From the NCBI RefSeq assembly GCF_036370855.1, contig NC_088102.1:18891001-18955000 (forward strand): a DNA stretch of 64,000 nt. Direction: 5' to 3'. The stretch is from Dromaius novaehollandiae. Its lineage: Eukaryota > Chordata > Aves > Casuariiformes > Dromaiidae. Both the position numbers and the translations under genes were made by a program. The notes beneath the pieces were generated by a model. The model worked only from the letters and a program-made list of their open reading frames with translations, was not told the DNA's origin and did not search any database. Each line of letters opens with the position of its first letter. Within the stretch, counting starts at the first letter, position 1. Below, piece by piece: positions 9,287 to 22,034 of the stretch.

Positions 9287-12200
9287 CTATGAAAAGAGAA
9301 GAAGGTCTAATATCGACATGACACCTGCACGGGCAGTTCATTTCCACTTGCGTCCTGCCTGCTTGTGCTCGCGCGGCGGCAGCAAGGTGTCTAACACGTG
9401 GACTGTGGGCTCTGTCGGACTGTGTTTGCCTCGTTGCAGGGAGCGCAGGGGGGTCTGGTGCTCACGGAAGAGGAACAAGAATCGACAACCACAGTCTCCT
9501 TCCTCCTGTTCCAGTTCAAAGCTATGTCGGCTGCCCAGACTGCTGAGGTTGTTGGGTGCCATAAGAGTAAATACTGAATGAAGGTAAAGTAATATAAAAG
9601 TTGCCTTCACAGATAAACCCAAACCATCAACTTTGATCACAGGTGGTTTATTCTTTGGGGCATGGCCACCTTTTTATTGTGTTTAACAGGATGAGTGCAG
9701 TAGGGTGCTATTCTGTAATTTGGGCTCCAGGGCAGCCAGGTAATGCAAGAAAATAGTAGCAATCATAGTATACTCTGTACAAAGTACAAGGCCTGAACTC
9801 ATCTCCTACTGAAATGTGAAGAGTCCAGGACTCCTGTGGACTGAGCACCTTTGAAGGACAGCTCAGACCTGCCAGGACAATTCACCTTCTGCTCCCGCAA
9901 TCTCTGTTGACTAGACTGGGAGCCTAGACATGCAGCTGGGACTAATCCCCTAAATGTGACTGTTAAAAATTAGGTAGGATAAACCTGGGTGTGAATAATT
10001 CAGAAAAACAAGGTATAAAACAGTAAAAACCCCACAGCCAGTCTTTTCTACCCAGGAACTTCCTGACTGTCACTGTGTTGCCTGCAACAGCTAATCAACC
10101 CCAATTGCAACAGGCAGGGAAGTAGCTGGACCATTGTATAAAAACAGGCTTCATCAACAGAGACAAGAGATGAACCCCATTAAGAGGACAGAGTTGAATA
10201 TAAGGCACTTGCTGCTTCAGTTACTGAGCAGCCCCGTGCCCGGGCCCCTTTGCCGCCCCAGGACTGCCCAGCACCAGGGTGCCAGGCTGGGTACCCACAT
10301 CCCAGCCCGTGGACTTCAGCCCGGCAAGGTCGCCCTGGCTTCAGTCGGACAGCTGCTGACTTAATGCAAAGTGACCATTCTCCAGACCACCTTCTTGGTG
10401 CAGCCCCATTGCAAAGTGAGAGACTTGGGCTGGGGTCTCCTTTGGACCAGGGCGAAGGATTCAGGTTGAAGAGCAGCAGGGTGGCTTCCCGCATGGGGGA
10501 GAGAGGAGCATCGAGCTCGGGTGAGAGCCCCCTGCCCTGAGTGGAGCTGGGGGACAGGCCTCGGTGGCAGCTTGCACTGCCCAAGTCACCGAGCCACCGG
10601 GTCTGGTGCGCTACCCTACTCCCTCCTGCTGCCTTCCCTGCTCTGCTCGGGAGCCAGGGAAAAAAAGAGCCAGGGAAAACTGAGGAAAAACTAAAATATT
10701 GCCTTGGAGCTGAGCGGCAATGCCCGTTTTTAACAAGCTTCACAAGAATTGTGATTGCCTGTAGATGGCACTTGCACACCATGCAACCCTCCCGCCAGCG
10801 CTGAGCATAGCCTCAGCTCTTCCTCTGCTTTTAAAGGGCTTCACTGTCACTGTGATTGGTTGCGCGAGTGGTAGCTAGAAAACATTTTATTTAAGAGCAA
10901 TATTTTTAGAGCACCGTTTATTTTAAACGTTAGTCTAACACAGGAGAGACAAAGGTGTCGTCATTTGACTCTCTGTACTTGGAGGGAGCCATTAAGGACC
11001 ACGACCATGAGAATTATCCCACAGCTATAGAAGATTGAGAGGAACTCTGAAAATACTGATCCCCTCTTTTTCTTTACTGCCTCCCACAAAGTACTGCTGA
11101 GAATGGGCCTGCAGGTGCCACTTTTCTCGAATATCACTACCACCTTTGCTGTCCTGTTATTTGGTATTACTCCTGCTCTGGCAGACTCACAAGGTGCTCG
11201 TAATCAGACCTGCTTCATGTATCGCTGCCCTCAGAGTTCAGAGAGGAAGATCATCCAGTCCCCACAACAGGAATTAATAAAGTTTTCTGAAGAACAAATT
11301 TTGCTCCCACTTTGCAGAATCTTCATTTCCACACGTTAATTCCCTATCACCTGTCCTTGCCTTTGCCCCTGTAGTCAACATGGCTGTTGTTATTAAAATT
11401 CATTCAAAGTAAATTATTCAGCTGGGGGACAGATTTAAATGATTATTTATATTGACTTGACCCTAATTTCAGTTTCCCCACTTCTGCTTTCCTATTTTTC
11501 CTTTTATTTCTGTGTCTTTTATCAATTAACTTTGAAAGGCATAGCTCAAGTTGACTTTTGACAGTTCCCATATTAGCCCTATGCTTTGTGATCTCAGAGC
11601 TTTCTTCACTGGGCCATTCTTTTTTTCCATTCCCTGTCTCTGCACTTATTCCCAGTCTCCTTTCTGAAGTGGTTATTCATCCAGTTTGATCAGGAAGTTT
11701 CTCATAATTCCCCCCGACTGGAATATACATTTCACAGAAGCTTGGTATTTTTGACTTAAAAGAACTTCGCAGCCAGCTTCACCTTCAATACCCCGAACTC
11801 CTCTATCCAGTTGACCTTAGTAACCAGCTTGTTGCAGTATGCCCTTTTGAAATCAAGAACCTGTGGGCAGCACAGTTACCAAAAACAGCTTAGGTCAGCA
11901 AAATGCTATTTTTAGGCTAACACTTTTTCTGTTAACATTTTTTTTCAGCAGGAAATACAACTTGCTGATAGAACTGTATTGCTTCTGCTCATTCTGTGCT
12001 GTGCTCTGTGCTGGGTAGACAAGCTCTTAGTTACAGCCTTACACCTCCATTTAATATAAATAACATTAGCTTGCTATTGTTCATCCAGGAATCCTTTCTA
12101 CAGCCTCAGTACTTATTAAAACCAAGTCTAAAACAGAACCTATTTTGTTGATTTGGCAATTATTTGGTGAAAAATAATCTGTGTTCCTAATTCAGACTGC

Positions 12201-12809
12201 ATAGCCCTGTCACTGTTAGTAGTGCTTGCTTCCCAGGCTATATCTGAGAAGCAAAAGGCCTAAAATTCCCTGTGGTATTTACCCCTTTAATAATATAGCT
12301 CTTTATTCACATCTGAACCCAGTAGTCCTCTCTAACCCTACTTCCCTTTCTCTGCATGGTCAGTTTATTCATTCAGATATAAGGCGTGGGAATGATGTAT
12401 GGCCTCAAGCATACAGTAAAGTTTAAGAAATGTGTTCTTTTCTCATTGCAGTAGATAAGTGTTGGCACAGTAGATTGCAGCAGCTCAGTTTTGCACAAAG
12501 GCCTCAACTTTTCAGCCTCCCTGTGTAGGTTACTGACACAGCAAATTGATTCTCATTCGCACTGGGTCCCTGCCTTTCTAGCTGATATCTGGGGGCACTG
12601 ATGGCTACTCAGCACTATTAAAAACATTTAAATCACTTAACAATCATGTTAGAGCCTCAGTTTTGAAAAGGCTGGCTGAAGCTTAGCCACAAAGCCTGGC
12701 CAGAGACCTGCCCCCCACATTTTCACAAACACTGAAGTGAAGCAAATAGTAATTTCCAAAGAGAATATCCCAGAATGTTCTCTGTTATCCCCAAAACACT
12801 GTACTCTAC
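9287..12809 (-). other. RIN3: RIN3 intron 8
   Basis: A 3.5-kb intron bounded by GTAGAG (donor of exon 8) and TTTCATAG (acceptor of exon 9). It includes a moderately GC-rich section at about 10210-10660 with chance open frames up to 200 codons on the minus strand. No repeat family or exon was recognised. Confidence 0.85.
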
Positions 12810-12941
12810 CTTCCCCTAGCTGCAAAGCAGGGTCCATGAGCTCCATCATATACTCCACATTCAGAAGGACTTCAGCCAAGTTGCTGCGGGCCAACACATA
12901 CATGAGCACAGGGAGGAAGTCATCTGCACCGTATGGCTTCC
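12810..12941 (-). CDS. RIN3: RIN3 exon 8: VPS9 catalytic segment
   Basis: This exon is 132 bp with a TTGTCCAG acceptor and GTAGAG donor (12804-12809). It encodes KPYGADDFLPVLMYVLARSN, then VLLNVEYMMELMDPALQLGEG. The ADDFLPVL stretch carries the invariant Asp of VPS9 domains that contacts the Rab nucleotide-binding region (Asp313 in Rabex-5). The segment is nearly invariant among RIN proteins, and conservation of the Asp predicts an active exchange factor. Confidence 0.97.
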
Positions 12942-15900
12942 CTGGACAAAAAGAAACACAGAGTGGTACCAATAAACTCAACACAAAGGCAAGTGCCCAC
13001 CCAACAGTGATGGCTTTTCACCCACCATGTCCTGAGTAGACTTTGGTTTACATTATCTGAAGAGTTAATGCTCAAATGTGCCAGTAAAGAAAAAACCCTG
13101 AAAAATGGAAAATTAGTTCACTAAAAAGATTAAGTAAACTTCCTTCAAGCCCAAAATATGAGCTTGAATACTCTTACTGGGCTCTATTTTTGTCATTATT
13201 AGCTGGAAAAAACTTAGTCATCACAGATCACAGACAAGGGGCAAAGCTGGAAGGATGCAAAGGCTGAATCCTGCCAGTTTGACCCTCTGATGTGACACTG
13301 CCATCAGAAGAGCAATTCACATTTGCAGTATGAGCAGCAAAGCTGTCTACATGAGTCAAGGGTATTTATTCTCTTAGGTCTGCTCTGTGTGGGGGACAAA
13401 AGAGTAAAAAAAGGATTTGAGACAGTGGTTTTTACAACTGAGGACTTCCGTGATTATTTTCCTGCATGTTCCTAATTAAACCAGTCTCCCAGGAGCTGGG
13501 ATTTAAGGGGAAGCATCTTTCCAGTCATGGTGTCTAGGTGAGAAAACAAAAAGCCTTTCACATTTGGATAAGACTAGCTTTCGGATTGGTGTGCAGCAGG
13601 TGCTACAGGAACAAATCCGGTGAGCTCAAAATTTCCTATTTTTAAAACACGCAGATCAGCAAAGTCAACAAACAGATATTATATGCTATCTGTTAATATG
13701 TTATCTGCTCTTTAGGATCCCTGAGGACTAAAAAGCATACATGTTAACAGTCAGCATTACAAATAATTACTGCTTAAAACAGAATCCAAACAAAAGTTCC
13801 ACCACAGAAACTCCAAAGAACACAGGGCCAGCCTTTCTTATTTGAAACATGCTTTCACTTTCTACCAACATGTCACAAATTCATCATGGACAACATGTAA
13901 TACTAAGTTGCTTAACAGGCTTATCTTCTCAACACTCAGGAATGGACTTTCTTCTTAACCCAAGCCCAGGTTATTTTCATTCTGAATGCTCTCATCTATG
14001 CATTAGGATGTATTGGTTTCACTGGTTTGGAACTGGCCATAAATGTCTTATTTGAGAACTGTCTGCCTAACCCCAGAAATCACAGTTATCCCTCATGTAG
14101 CTTCAGTGAAATTACGCCCTGGTCATTTTTGGCCCACAGTGCACATGCCCTTCCATGGTATGGAATAAATTCCTATTTCTCAAATGTTCCCACTGACTTA
14201 TTTCAAATCTTTGCCATGAGTCAGCTTTCCTTATTTATCATTCATAGTTGATGTGGATTCTCTATTGGCAAAGAAAGATATTCTTCTGAAGCCTCAAATA
14301 AGCATAAGCTTAGTCCCCGATTAAAAAAAAAAGAAAAAAGTGAGGCATTAAATTAAACCCAGTAATATATCTAGCGAACAGAGAGTTGATCCAGCTAAAA
14401 CAAAGTGTTGGAGGATGAGCGATTCTCAGAGCTGTAATTCAGCCCGGTTCTAACAGAGTCAGCACACACCACAACACAATTTACTTGAAGAAAGCTGGAT
14501 TAACGCTTCCAGTTCTGTTTGCTCTTCTATGGCTGTCTTCAGTCAAATGAGACAGCCTTAGGTCTTCAGCCAAACTGCAAAAGGACCCTATTGTTTCATT
14601 AACATCTGGCTGGACATTTTGTTTGTCCTTTGTTTCTTTGGCTTATGTCTCTATGAAAGCTTCAGCTGGGTGGAGGGTCCAATTCATTACTGTCATATAT
14701 ATGAACATAATACAAGCAGCTTAGTATTACAGCTATTTAATACTGTGTAGCAAAAAAAGATGAGTCAACTGAGACATGAAAATATACTAGAAAAGCTGCA
14801 CAGAGAAAAGCCCTACTTTTATCTCCTTTTCACCAGATTAAATCAGAACTAACACCCCTGATGCCAATAGAGTTACTTTTGTATAAAACCAGTGTAAGAG
14901 AAGATGAAGTCAAGTACCAAAGAGTTTTCTAGGCTCATTTTTATCCTGCCATTAAATTTTTTTCTTTATCATGCAGTAGTTACTGAGCTGTGCTTGAGTG
15001 GCATGGATTGGGTGCTCCTGATTTCTTGAAAGCCAAGGGATTTCCAGTGAAGCACCAATAGCAGAGTTTTCTCTTCTCTGCTGCTTCTTGTTTTGCATAA
15101 CCAATCTTGTGTCTACTAGGGCATCCAAGGAAGCTGCCAATTCACAACATGAATTCCTATCCACTGGGGAAAAATCTGCTCTTTTTTAAAGACATCACCA
15201 ACCAGCCAATGGTCTGACCAACCAATGTAGCAAGGGAAATAGCAACTTGGAATCGAAAAATTCAGTGTCTCCAGCCATCAACCCTGAGTGCCAACTGAAA
15301 TGAGTGTTAGAGGACACTTTTCTAGAACTCCTACAGAATCTCTTTATTTCTCTCTTATTGGCTAAAACTGGTTGTATTTACAAGCAGGCATTGAGTACAT
15401 TATTTTTAACTGCTATCTCACTTCCATAAGCTGATTTAGCTGCTCTACCCACCAGCCCTTGTTATAAACCTTTCTCAACATTAAGATTTCATAGAAATAT
15501 TATTGGAGAACTCTTTCTGCAATCCCAGCTGTTTATATGCCTTAATTACAAAAATCTGACATACAGTTTCCTTTCGATTAATAAACTCAGAGGAGGGGTG
15601 TTTGACTGCAAGAATAGAAAGTGTGCTTATTCCCCATATGCTATATATGCTCACAACCTGCATAAATTACTAGACTTCATTTTAATCCACTTGTGGGAAT
15701 ATGAAGCCTGATGCCTAAATACTCACATCTGCAGCTAAAGCTGAAGTCAGCAAGAGCTGTAGGTGTCAACAAGAGAAAAGCAGAGCTAGTCATCAAGGAT
15801 CTAGTTCTGATTTTAGACATGACTCCATGTGTTGTCACAAGCTTTCAGTGCTGCCTAGGGCAGGTCGGACTGGGGTGTACTGCGTCTGTCCGTGGAGCAC

Positions 15901-16904
15901 TTATTGCAGACATCTCGATAGCTTCTCTCTACTGCCTGTACACGGAGCCAAGGCTGGGTGCCCAGGAGGGCAGGGAGTTTGGACCTCTTCTTCTTCTCCT
16001 TACCTTGGACGTCGCAGTGGGCACAAGCACTATCTTAGGCATGTACAGACCGCGCACGGCCCTGAGATGCTCTCTATACGAATCTCCCATGGGGTAACAG
16101 GCACTGTGAGAAGACACACACTAAAAATCATCAGTGGCTCAAATGCCACCAGAAGCCAGGGAGGGAGGGAGGGAGGCACAAAGGCATATGTAAACGAGGA
16201 CTCCTGCCCTCCCCAGCAGGTCACTGCTGCTCGGCGTCCCGCAGGCCCCACGCGTCCTGCGCCGCGACTGGCCCCAGGTCACCGTCAGCACTGTCAGGCG
16301 CTCATCCCACAGCTGCGGCAGGGCTCTACCCCCAGGCTGCTGCCTCCTCGGCCCCACTTTCACTCTGGGTCACAGCCGAGTCCCCAGACCTGGTGTCTAG
16401 CTCCTCCTGTGGTCTCCCAGAGGGGTATGTTTGCAGCTGGCAGAGTGAAATCTAGCCCTGACCTTGGCAGCAGTTGCTGTGACTCTGAGACTGAGCTTGC
16501 TTGTTCAAGGTGGTGTTGTCCTACTCCAGATCTGACTTACTTGCTTTATTTTCCCCCACCTCCCAGTAACAGGAAACATTTATTTCGTAAATATCCATAA
16601 GAAGCTTAAAATAAGCCTTCTCTTCTGCCACAAGCCCATCCTATAATGTTTACAGCAAAGCAAGTACAACATCAGCTTCTGGCTGGGGTGCAGCACTTGA
16701 ATGGAAAGGGTATGAATTAAATACGTGATTTAAAGCAACTGGAATTGTGCCCAAGCCTCCATAAAGAAATTAGAGCTTGTTTTAGCACATTCATGTGTTT
16801 CTTCTCCCTCCATGGATATTCTGACAACCACCAGACAGTGATAATACATTGCACTTTGCTCTAATATTTACCACACATTGGAATGATGTCTAGCATCAGC
16901 TCTG

Positions 16905-17020
16905 CAGGAAAGATGCATTTTAGCCTCAGTTATTGATGGGAAAACTGAAGTGCACAAAAGTTAACTGAGATTTGTTCAAGATCATAAGAAAAAATTGTGA
17001 CCATCCTTCCACTGACTAGC
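16905..17020 (-). mobile_element. MIR-like SINE fragment
   Basis: The plus strand shows GATGGGAAAACTGAAG, TGCACAAAAGTTAACTGAGA and TTTGTTCAAGATCATA, a mutated form of GATGAGGAAACTGAGG, CACAGAG-GGTTAAGTGAC, TTGCCCAAGGTCACA. This is the reverse complement of the MIR core, so the element lies on the minus strand. Confidence 0.55.
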
Positions 17021-17636
17021 ATTTTGCTGTCTGTTGTCCATCCCATATCACCTTGGCAGGGTTTAATTTACGGCATGATTGAATTAGCAGAATTATATGT
17101 GTGGGCAGCATGAATCCCTTTCCAAAGCATATGTTCTACAGATCAGAGGAATCTATTCCCCTTGAAAAATTTGAACTGGCTCTTTAATTCAAATATAGCA
17201 ATTGCACTAGCCAAAACAAAGAGATAATCTCTAGTCTATCAGGCCTCAGTAATAGTAAATCAAATACAGATATCCTCCTCCTAAAGATAACAAATCAGAA
17301 CAATCATGTATAGCTTTATTTTCCTTCTCAGAAGTGAGAGGATAATAAGCAGCGCAGTGGAATTGTTCTTAGTTTAAAGAGATTCTAGAATTGGTTCAAC
17401 ACTGACTACTCAAGTATCGGGGGCCAGTTTCCTTCACACAGGCTCAGCTAACCCACTCAAGATACACTGCTTCATTTCCGTGCCTTTATCAAATGCAGAG
17501 CCATATAGGGGTGCATCAGGGCAACTCATACGCATCTATGGCAGATGATAAAATTAATTCTAAAAACTAGGAAGAGAAAGATTCCAATGTAATACATATC
17601 CTAACTATCCTCCTCTTCAAAATGCAGACTATGCCA

Positions 17637-17700
17637 TGCAGAACTATGCCACAGAAATTATTAAATCATGCAAAACTATGCCACAGAAACTATTAAATCA
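17637..17700. repeat. Tandem duplication, 32-bp unit, two copies
   Basis: AACTATGCCACAGAAATTATT at 17642 and its near copy with ACTATT at 17674 are 32 bases apart, followed in both cases by AAATCA. A further partial copy (GACTATGCCATG) precedes them. The copies differ by about two bases, so this is a recent local duplication. Confidence 0.85.
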
Positions 17701-20700
17701 GACATTTGAGGTCCACCATATGGGTCACTCACCTAGCCAAGCTCCCCACTAATGCAGAACTACTTTTGAACTATATACTCCAGGTCTCTGGGGAGTTCAA
17801 AGATATACAAAGGATGAAACTTCACGACCCTCTCTATTCCACAAGGTAAAAAGTGTTGCAGTTAGGAAATTGTTCATCTGTTCATTCTCCTTGAATCACG
17901 TTAGAAAGAGGTCTCCCCATCTTTCACATTTCCACCTTATGCTTAGGGCATTTCCATGCCATTCTCAGTCGTGGGCCAGCCAAGCTCAACCCATTTTTCG
18001 CACCCAGTATCTTTTCATAAACTCATCCCTACAGCTCTTCCGTCTTCTGCAGAGCAGCAGCTCCCAGGTAGCAGAGAGCTAAGAGCTCCAGTCTCTCAAT
18101 GCCAGTATACAGCACACGACCATTTCATGTTGCCAGTTTGCATCTTGCTTATCACTCTGCAGGTCTCACTTGTATTTTTTGATAAAGAGAAAAGCAGAGA
18201 TTCTAATTCTAATCTTACCATCTAAATCTTAATTTAGTTCTAATCTAACCCCTTTCACTGCTTGTCTGAGGAAAGGTATGTCTGGAAGATAAAGCAATAA
18301 ACATTTTTTTCTACATAGGATTACAGTGTTTCTGTACAAATGAGATATCTGTTTCAACTGCACGCACAACTCTCCCTGTGGGTTTGGGGTGTGCAGGAGC
18401 AGCTGGAGAGTTCGGAGGTTCGTAGCTCCATATAAGTCCTGTCCTACTTTTTCTAGTGCACAAAGCAAAAAAATTCTTGCCAGTTTTCAGCGGAGAGCCC
18501 AAACTTTCTTTCTCTTATTCTTTTAATGCATATTATTCACACTAGCCACTCCTAGTATTTTTAGCTGCACGTTACATATTTTTAGGTTATAGTTTACATT
18601 CTTGGAGGCATATACTGCTGTTACTTATGTTTGCACAGGTCTTGGAAAAGCTTGGTGAGACCCTGCAGTGCTATCATGATTGTCCCATTGGGAGGATTCA
18701 TATTACTAATGCCACTGCCTACACTATACATGTGAATATCTGAACTGGTACCCCTAAATTCCTTTTATAGTCAATAATGAACTAATCAATATCGTCAATG
18801 ATATTTAAGGCATGACTCACCTCGCCCTAAGATAGACACCTACATGTAGTCAGATGAATAGACTAAATCCTCTTCTCTATAATGAGAAACTAGACACGAT
18901 GCCCATCTGTGGCCACCTACAGCTAGTTATAGCTGTAGAAGTATCCTGCTTCAACATACTTATTGCAGTTGTACTCAAAGGTCTGTTAGGGAAAAAGGTG
19001 TATTGACTATGGCTATGAACTGGCCTTCCTGATTCCTTGTGATGCATCAGATCCACAAGCTGATTGCCTTCCACTTGATGGAAAAATGTTAGTTTAAACC
19101 AACTGAGGATCTGACCCATTCAATTTATAGTCTAGGAATCAGGGGTTCAACAACAGCCAATTTACTAGGCAGATTTTGTTATGTAATATAAATTGCAACC
19201 TTGTATTAAAACACTTTGAGATCCAAACCAGAGAATTCATACTTTCTTAAAATACAGGCTATACAGAGTCAGTCAAGCCTGACTTCAAAGTTTCATAACT
19301 CTTTCAACAGCAGAAAGATAAGAACTACCACAGGGACAGATGTTACTGACTGAGCCTATCCCCAGTTTTAAAGAAAACTTAGTACCTGTCAGGACACCCT
19401 AGCTGAAGCTGGACTGGTGTACATATCTCTCAACACCTTAACATTTAAAAATTTATGTTTTGCTGGGGATCTGAAATAAAACTTGAAGGATTTGGTGGTA
19501 TTTACACTTTTCTTTGAGATGTGAGGCCATATTCACAGGTCAGTTTGTCCAACAGTCAGCCCGAAGGGGATAAAGACCTGGCCTGAGCTGCCACCTAGCA
19601 AATTAAACCAGACAGCATAAGTAGTCATCATGTTACTGAGCAGATAATTTTTTTGACAGAGGTTGACTGATTTGGGTCCTTTGGCACAGGGAATAATTAG
19701 TTTTGTATTCCATCTGCTCTGATCTTGGAAGAGGTGGGAACTAACTAATTCAGTGGTGAGAAAAAAGAGCTAAAAGAAGAACAGACAATTACACAGGAAA
19801 CAGAGCATGGCCTGAGCTCTTCCTGTGTGAAGAAGAGTGTGCTGCCTCAAAGCTGGCTGAAAGCAAAAGGGGCACTGCGTTGCTGCTTGCGAGATGGGGA
19901 GAGGGCAGAGAGAGAACTCCCACCCCACGAAATTGGGTCTGAGCAGCCTGCAGCACGCTGGTCTGCCTAGCACCAGTCGGGAAATTTCTGTTAGAAAAAA
20001 AATTTCAGTTTGCTGAACGTTTTTCTCTGCCAGACGGAAAATCAAAGCGATATAAGTGATCTGGGGTCAGTTCATTCTGTTGAGGAGGTTTTACATGTTG
20101 CACTTCTAACCAGATCTACAGAACATTTTACTGAATTTCTCTGAGTGTACTGTCCTCCAGGAGTTACACTACAGCATTCCTTTCCCTTAGCCTCCTTCTG
20201 GGGTTCAGTTCCCTTAATGCCAGGCCAGCTTCCTTCTGACTGTGCTCTGATGTGCATCATGGGTCATACATACTGGCGAGGGAACTGGACCCACAGGGGA
20301 GAATTCAGCTTCCAAGCTACAACCCCCTTGAAACAGTATCTCAGCTTGAGAAAAAAGCCGAGATGACCAAAATGAAGTGCTTTGGTTAGCATAGCAAACC
20401 ATAATGAAATTGTCTGATTTCATGAATATCAAAAAGCATTTAGATATTTTTGAATTATTTCTCTGACCTCTAATTTCTGTTCTATTAAATGAAAATGGTA
20501 GCATTTCCTGCAACAGAGAAATTCCAGCTTTGAGTTAACTGAGGCTGGACAGATAGGAAATGTACCACCAGCCTCAGTAGGAGACTGTCTCCTGCATGCG
20601 TTTCAGCGAGGCATTTATGCGACTTGCTGATCTACAAATTAGTTTCAATCTCAAGTTACACAACTGTTTCGAAACAGTTACAGCACACATACATACAACA

Positions 20701-21725
20701 TGTGTCCAAACCTACTCAATACCTGAAGACAGTCAAGGCAGATTAAAGGGCCTGTCTGCCTTGCTGCTTGGGCTCAGCCCTGGGCTGGCTCCCTGCCCTG
20801 CTGTTGATGTGTTTAAATTAGTCCTTGAAACTTTCTGCATACTGTCCAAGGGAGGACCCTGAGACTAGTCTCAGCTGAGACACAACAATTCCTGTATGAA
20901 TGCTCCAAGGCTGTTTTCAGTGAAAAATTAAACAGAATAGCTGAAAGCACTTCTAGAGATTGTGACTTCTTGAGCTACTGCAGGTTGTTGCAAATGAATT
21001 TCTAGCTGCTCTACAAATATATGCATGGCTTGTCATCAGCTCCCCAGTTTACCTTTTGAGGCTTTCAACAGGCCAGGCAGGCTCCCGGAGGAAGGGGCTT
21101 CCTAGGCTGTCTGCAAAAATGCATCCTGTTCTGCAGTCCAAAGGCTTAACATGTGAATTTAGTGGTTGGCCTGAGGCCCAGGTTATACTCATACTCACAA
21201 CACACACTTGTTTGCACTAGATAAATGTAATAGTGGCTTTTGGAATTCACTAGAGCATCAGGAATTATTAACCATCAGCACTAGTATTCTACATCACCTC
21301 CTCAATTTAGGCAAAACTTTGGAAAGGCCGAATCAAGAGACTTTTCCCAAACATCTATTCCTAGACTTTACCATTAACCTGCTACATGCTGGGACAGAGC
21401 ACTAGGGATTTAAGGAGCGCTGTGTGAAGACAGCAAGGGGGACATTACCAATAAAATGCGCACTTACGGACATTGTCTGGTTCTTGGAATTATGGAGCTT
21501 AAAGTTAACCAGGAAACATTTCATACTTGTTATTAATGCAGAGAACTTCACAGTCACTAGTCAGCCCAATCTGAACACAACCTATGGAGAGCTAAAACTA
21601 AACACACTGACTGTCACTGTTACCTCCAATCTAAATATCGCTACATGGACTGTAACATAAATCCTGTCGCTGTGAGAACTGGAGAAGTACCAGTGAAGGG
21701 TATCATTTCAGTAGAAATGCTGTAC

Positions 21726-22034
21726 CTGGGTTCCCCTGAGCCATGGAGTCATAGATGAGTTTGCAGGACTTCAGCAAGATGGCAATCTTCTTTTCCGGGG
21801 AGTAGGCCTTGTGCATGGTCGTGAACTTGTGAAAGATTTTTTCCAGCACAACAGTTTCAGGCACACTGGTCGTGACACCTAGGTCAGTAGTAGTTGTGTT
21901 TTGTATCACGACTTGATTCTCTTTCAGCTGCTGTAAAGATCCATCTTTGCTGTGGATTTCTTTTAAATAAGAATCAATGGCTTCTTTTAAAGGTTTCAGG
22001 ACACATTTGTACAAAGCTGACTCAGCAATCACAT
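21726..22034 (-). CDS. RIN3: RIN3 exon 7: RH region to VPS9 domain, first part
   Basis: This exon is 309 bp with a TGTGTAG acceptor and a GTACAG donor at 21720-21725, phase 1 at both ends. It encodes VIAESALYKCVLKPLKEAI, KDGSLQQLKENQ, TTTTDLGVTTSVPE, and AYSPEKKIAILLKSCKLIY, ending GNPG. This is the helical bundle preceding and beginning the VPS9 catalytic fold. Identity with remembered mammalian RIN3 is very high, as expected for the GEF core. No frameshift or stop is present. Confidence 0.97.

Larger units (their letters stand above)
12942..21725 (-). other. RIN3: RIN3 intron 7
   Basis: An 8.8-kb intron between GTACAG and TTGTCCAG. It holds a GC-rich section with a 257-codon plus-strand open frame (about 15827-16600), a GGGA run (about 16159-16175), a MIR-like fragment (about 16905-17020), and a 32-bp tandem duplication (about 17637-17700). 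Most of the rest is unremarkable A/T-rich sequence. Confidence 0.85.

Noticed and set aside
10180..10782. 200-codon minus-strand frame in intron 8
   Set aside because: It lies in a GC-rich stretch, is low in protein-like patterning, and has no recognised domain; RIN3 exons 8 and 9 splice directly in phase across it.
17637..17700. Start of a CRISPR-like or satellite array
   Set aside because: Only two full 32-bp copies with no spacers; a simple local duplication in a eukaryotic intron.
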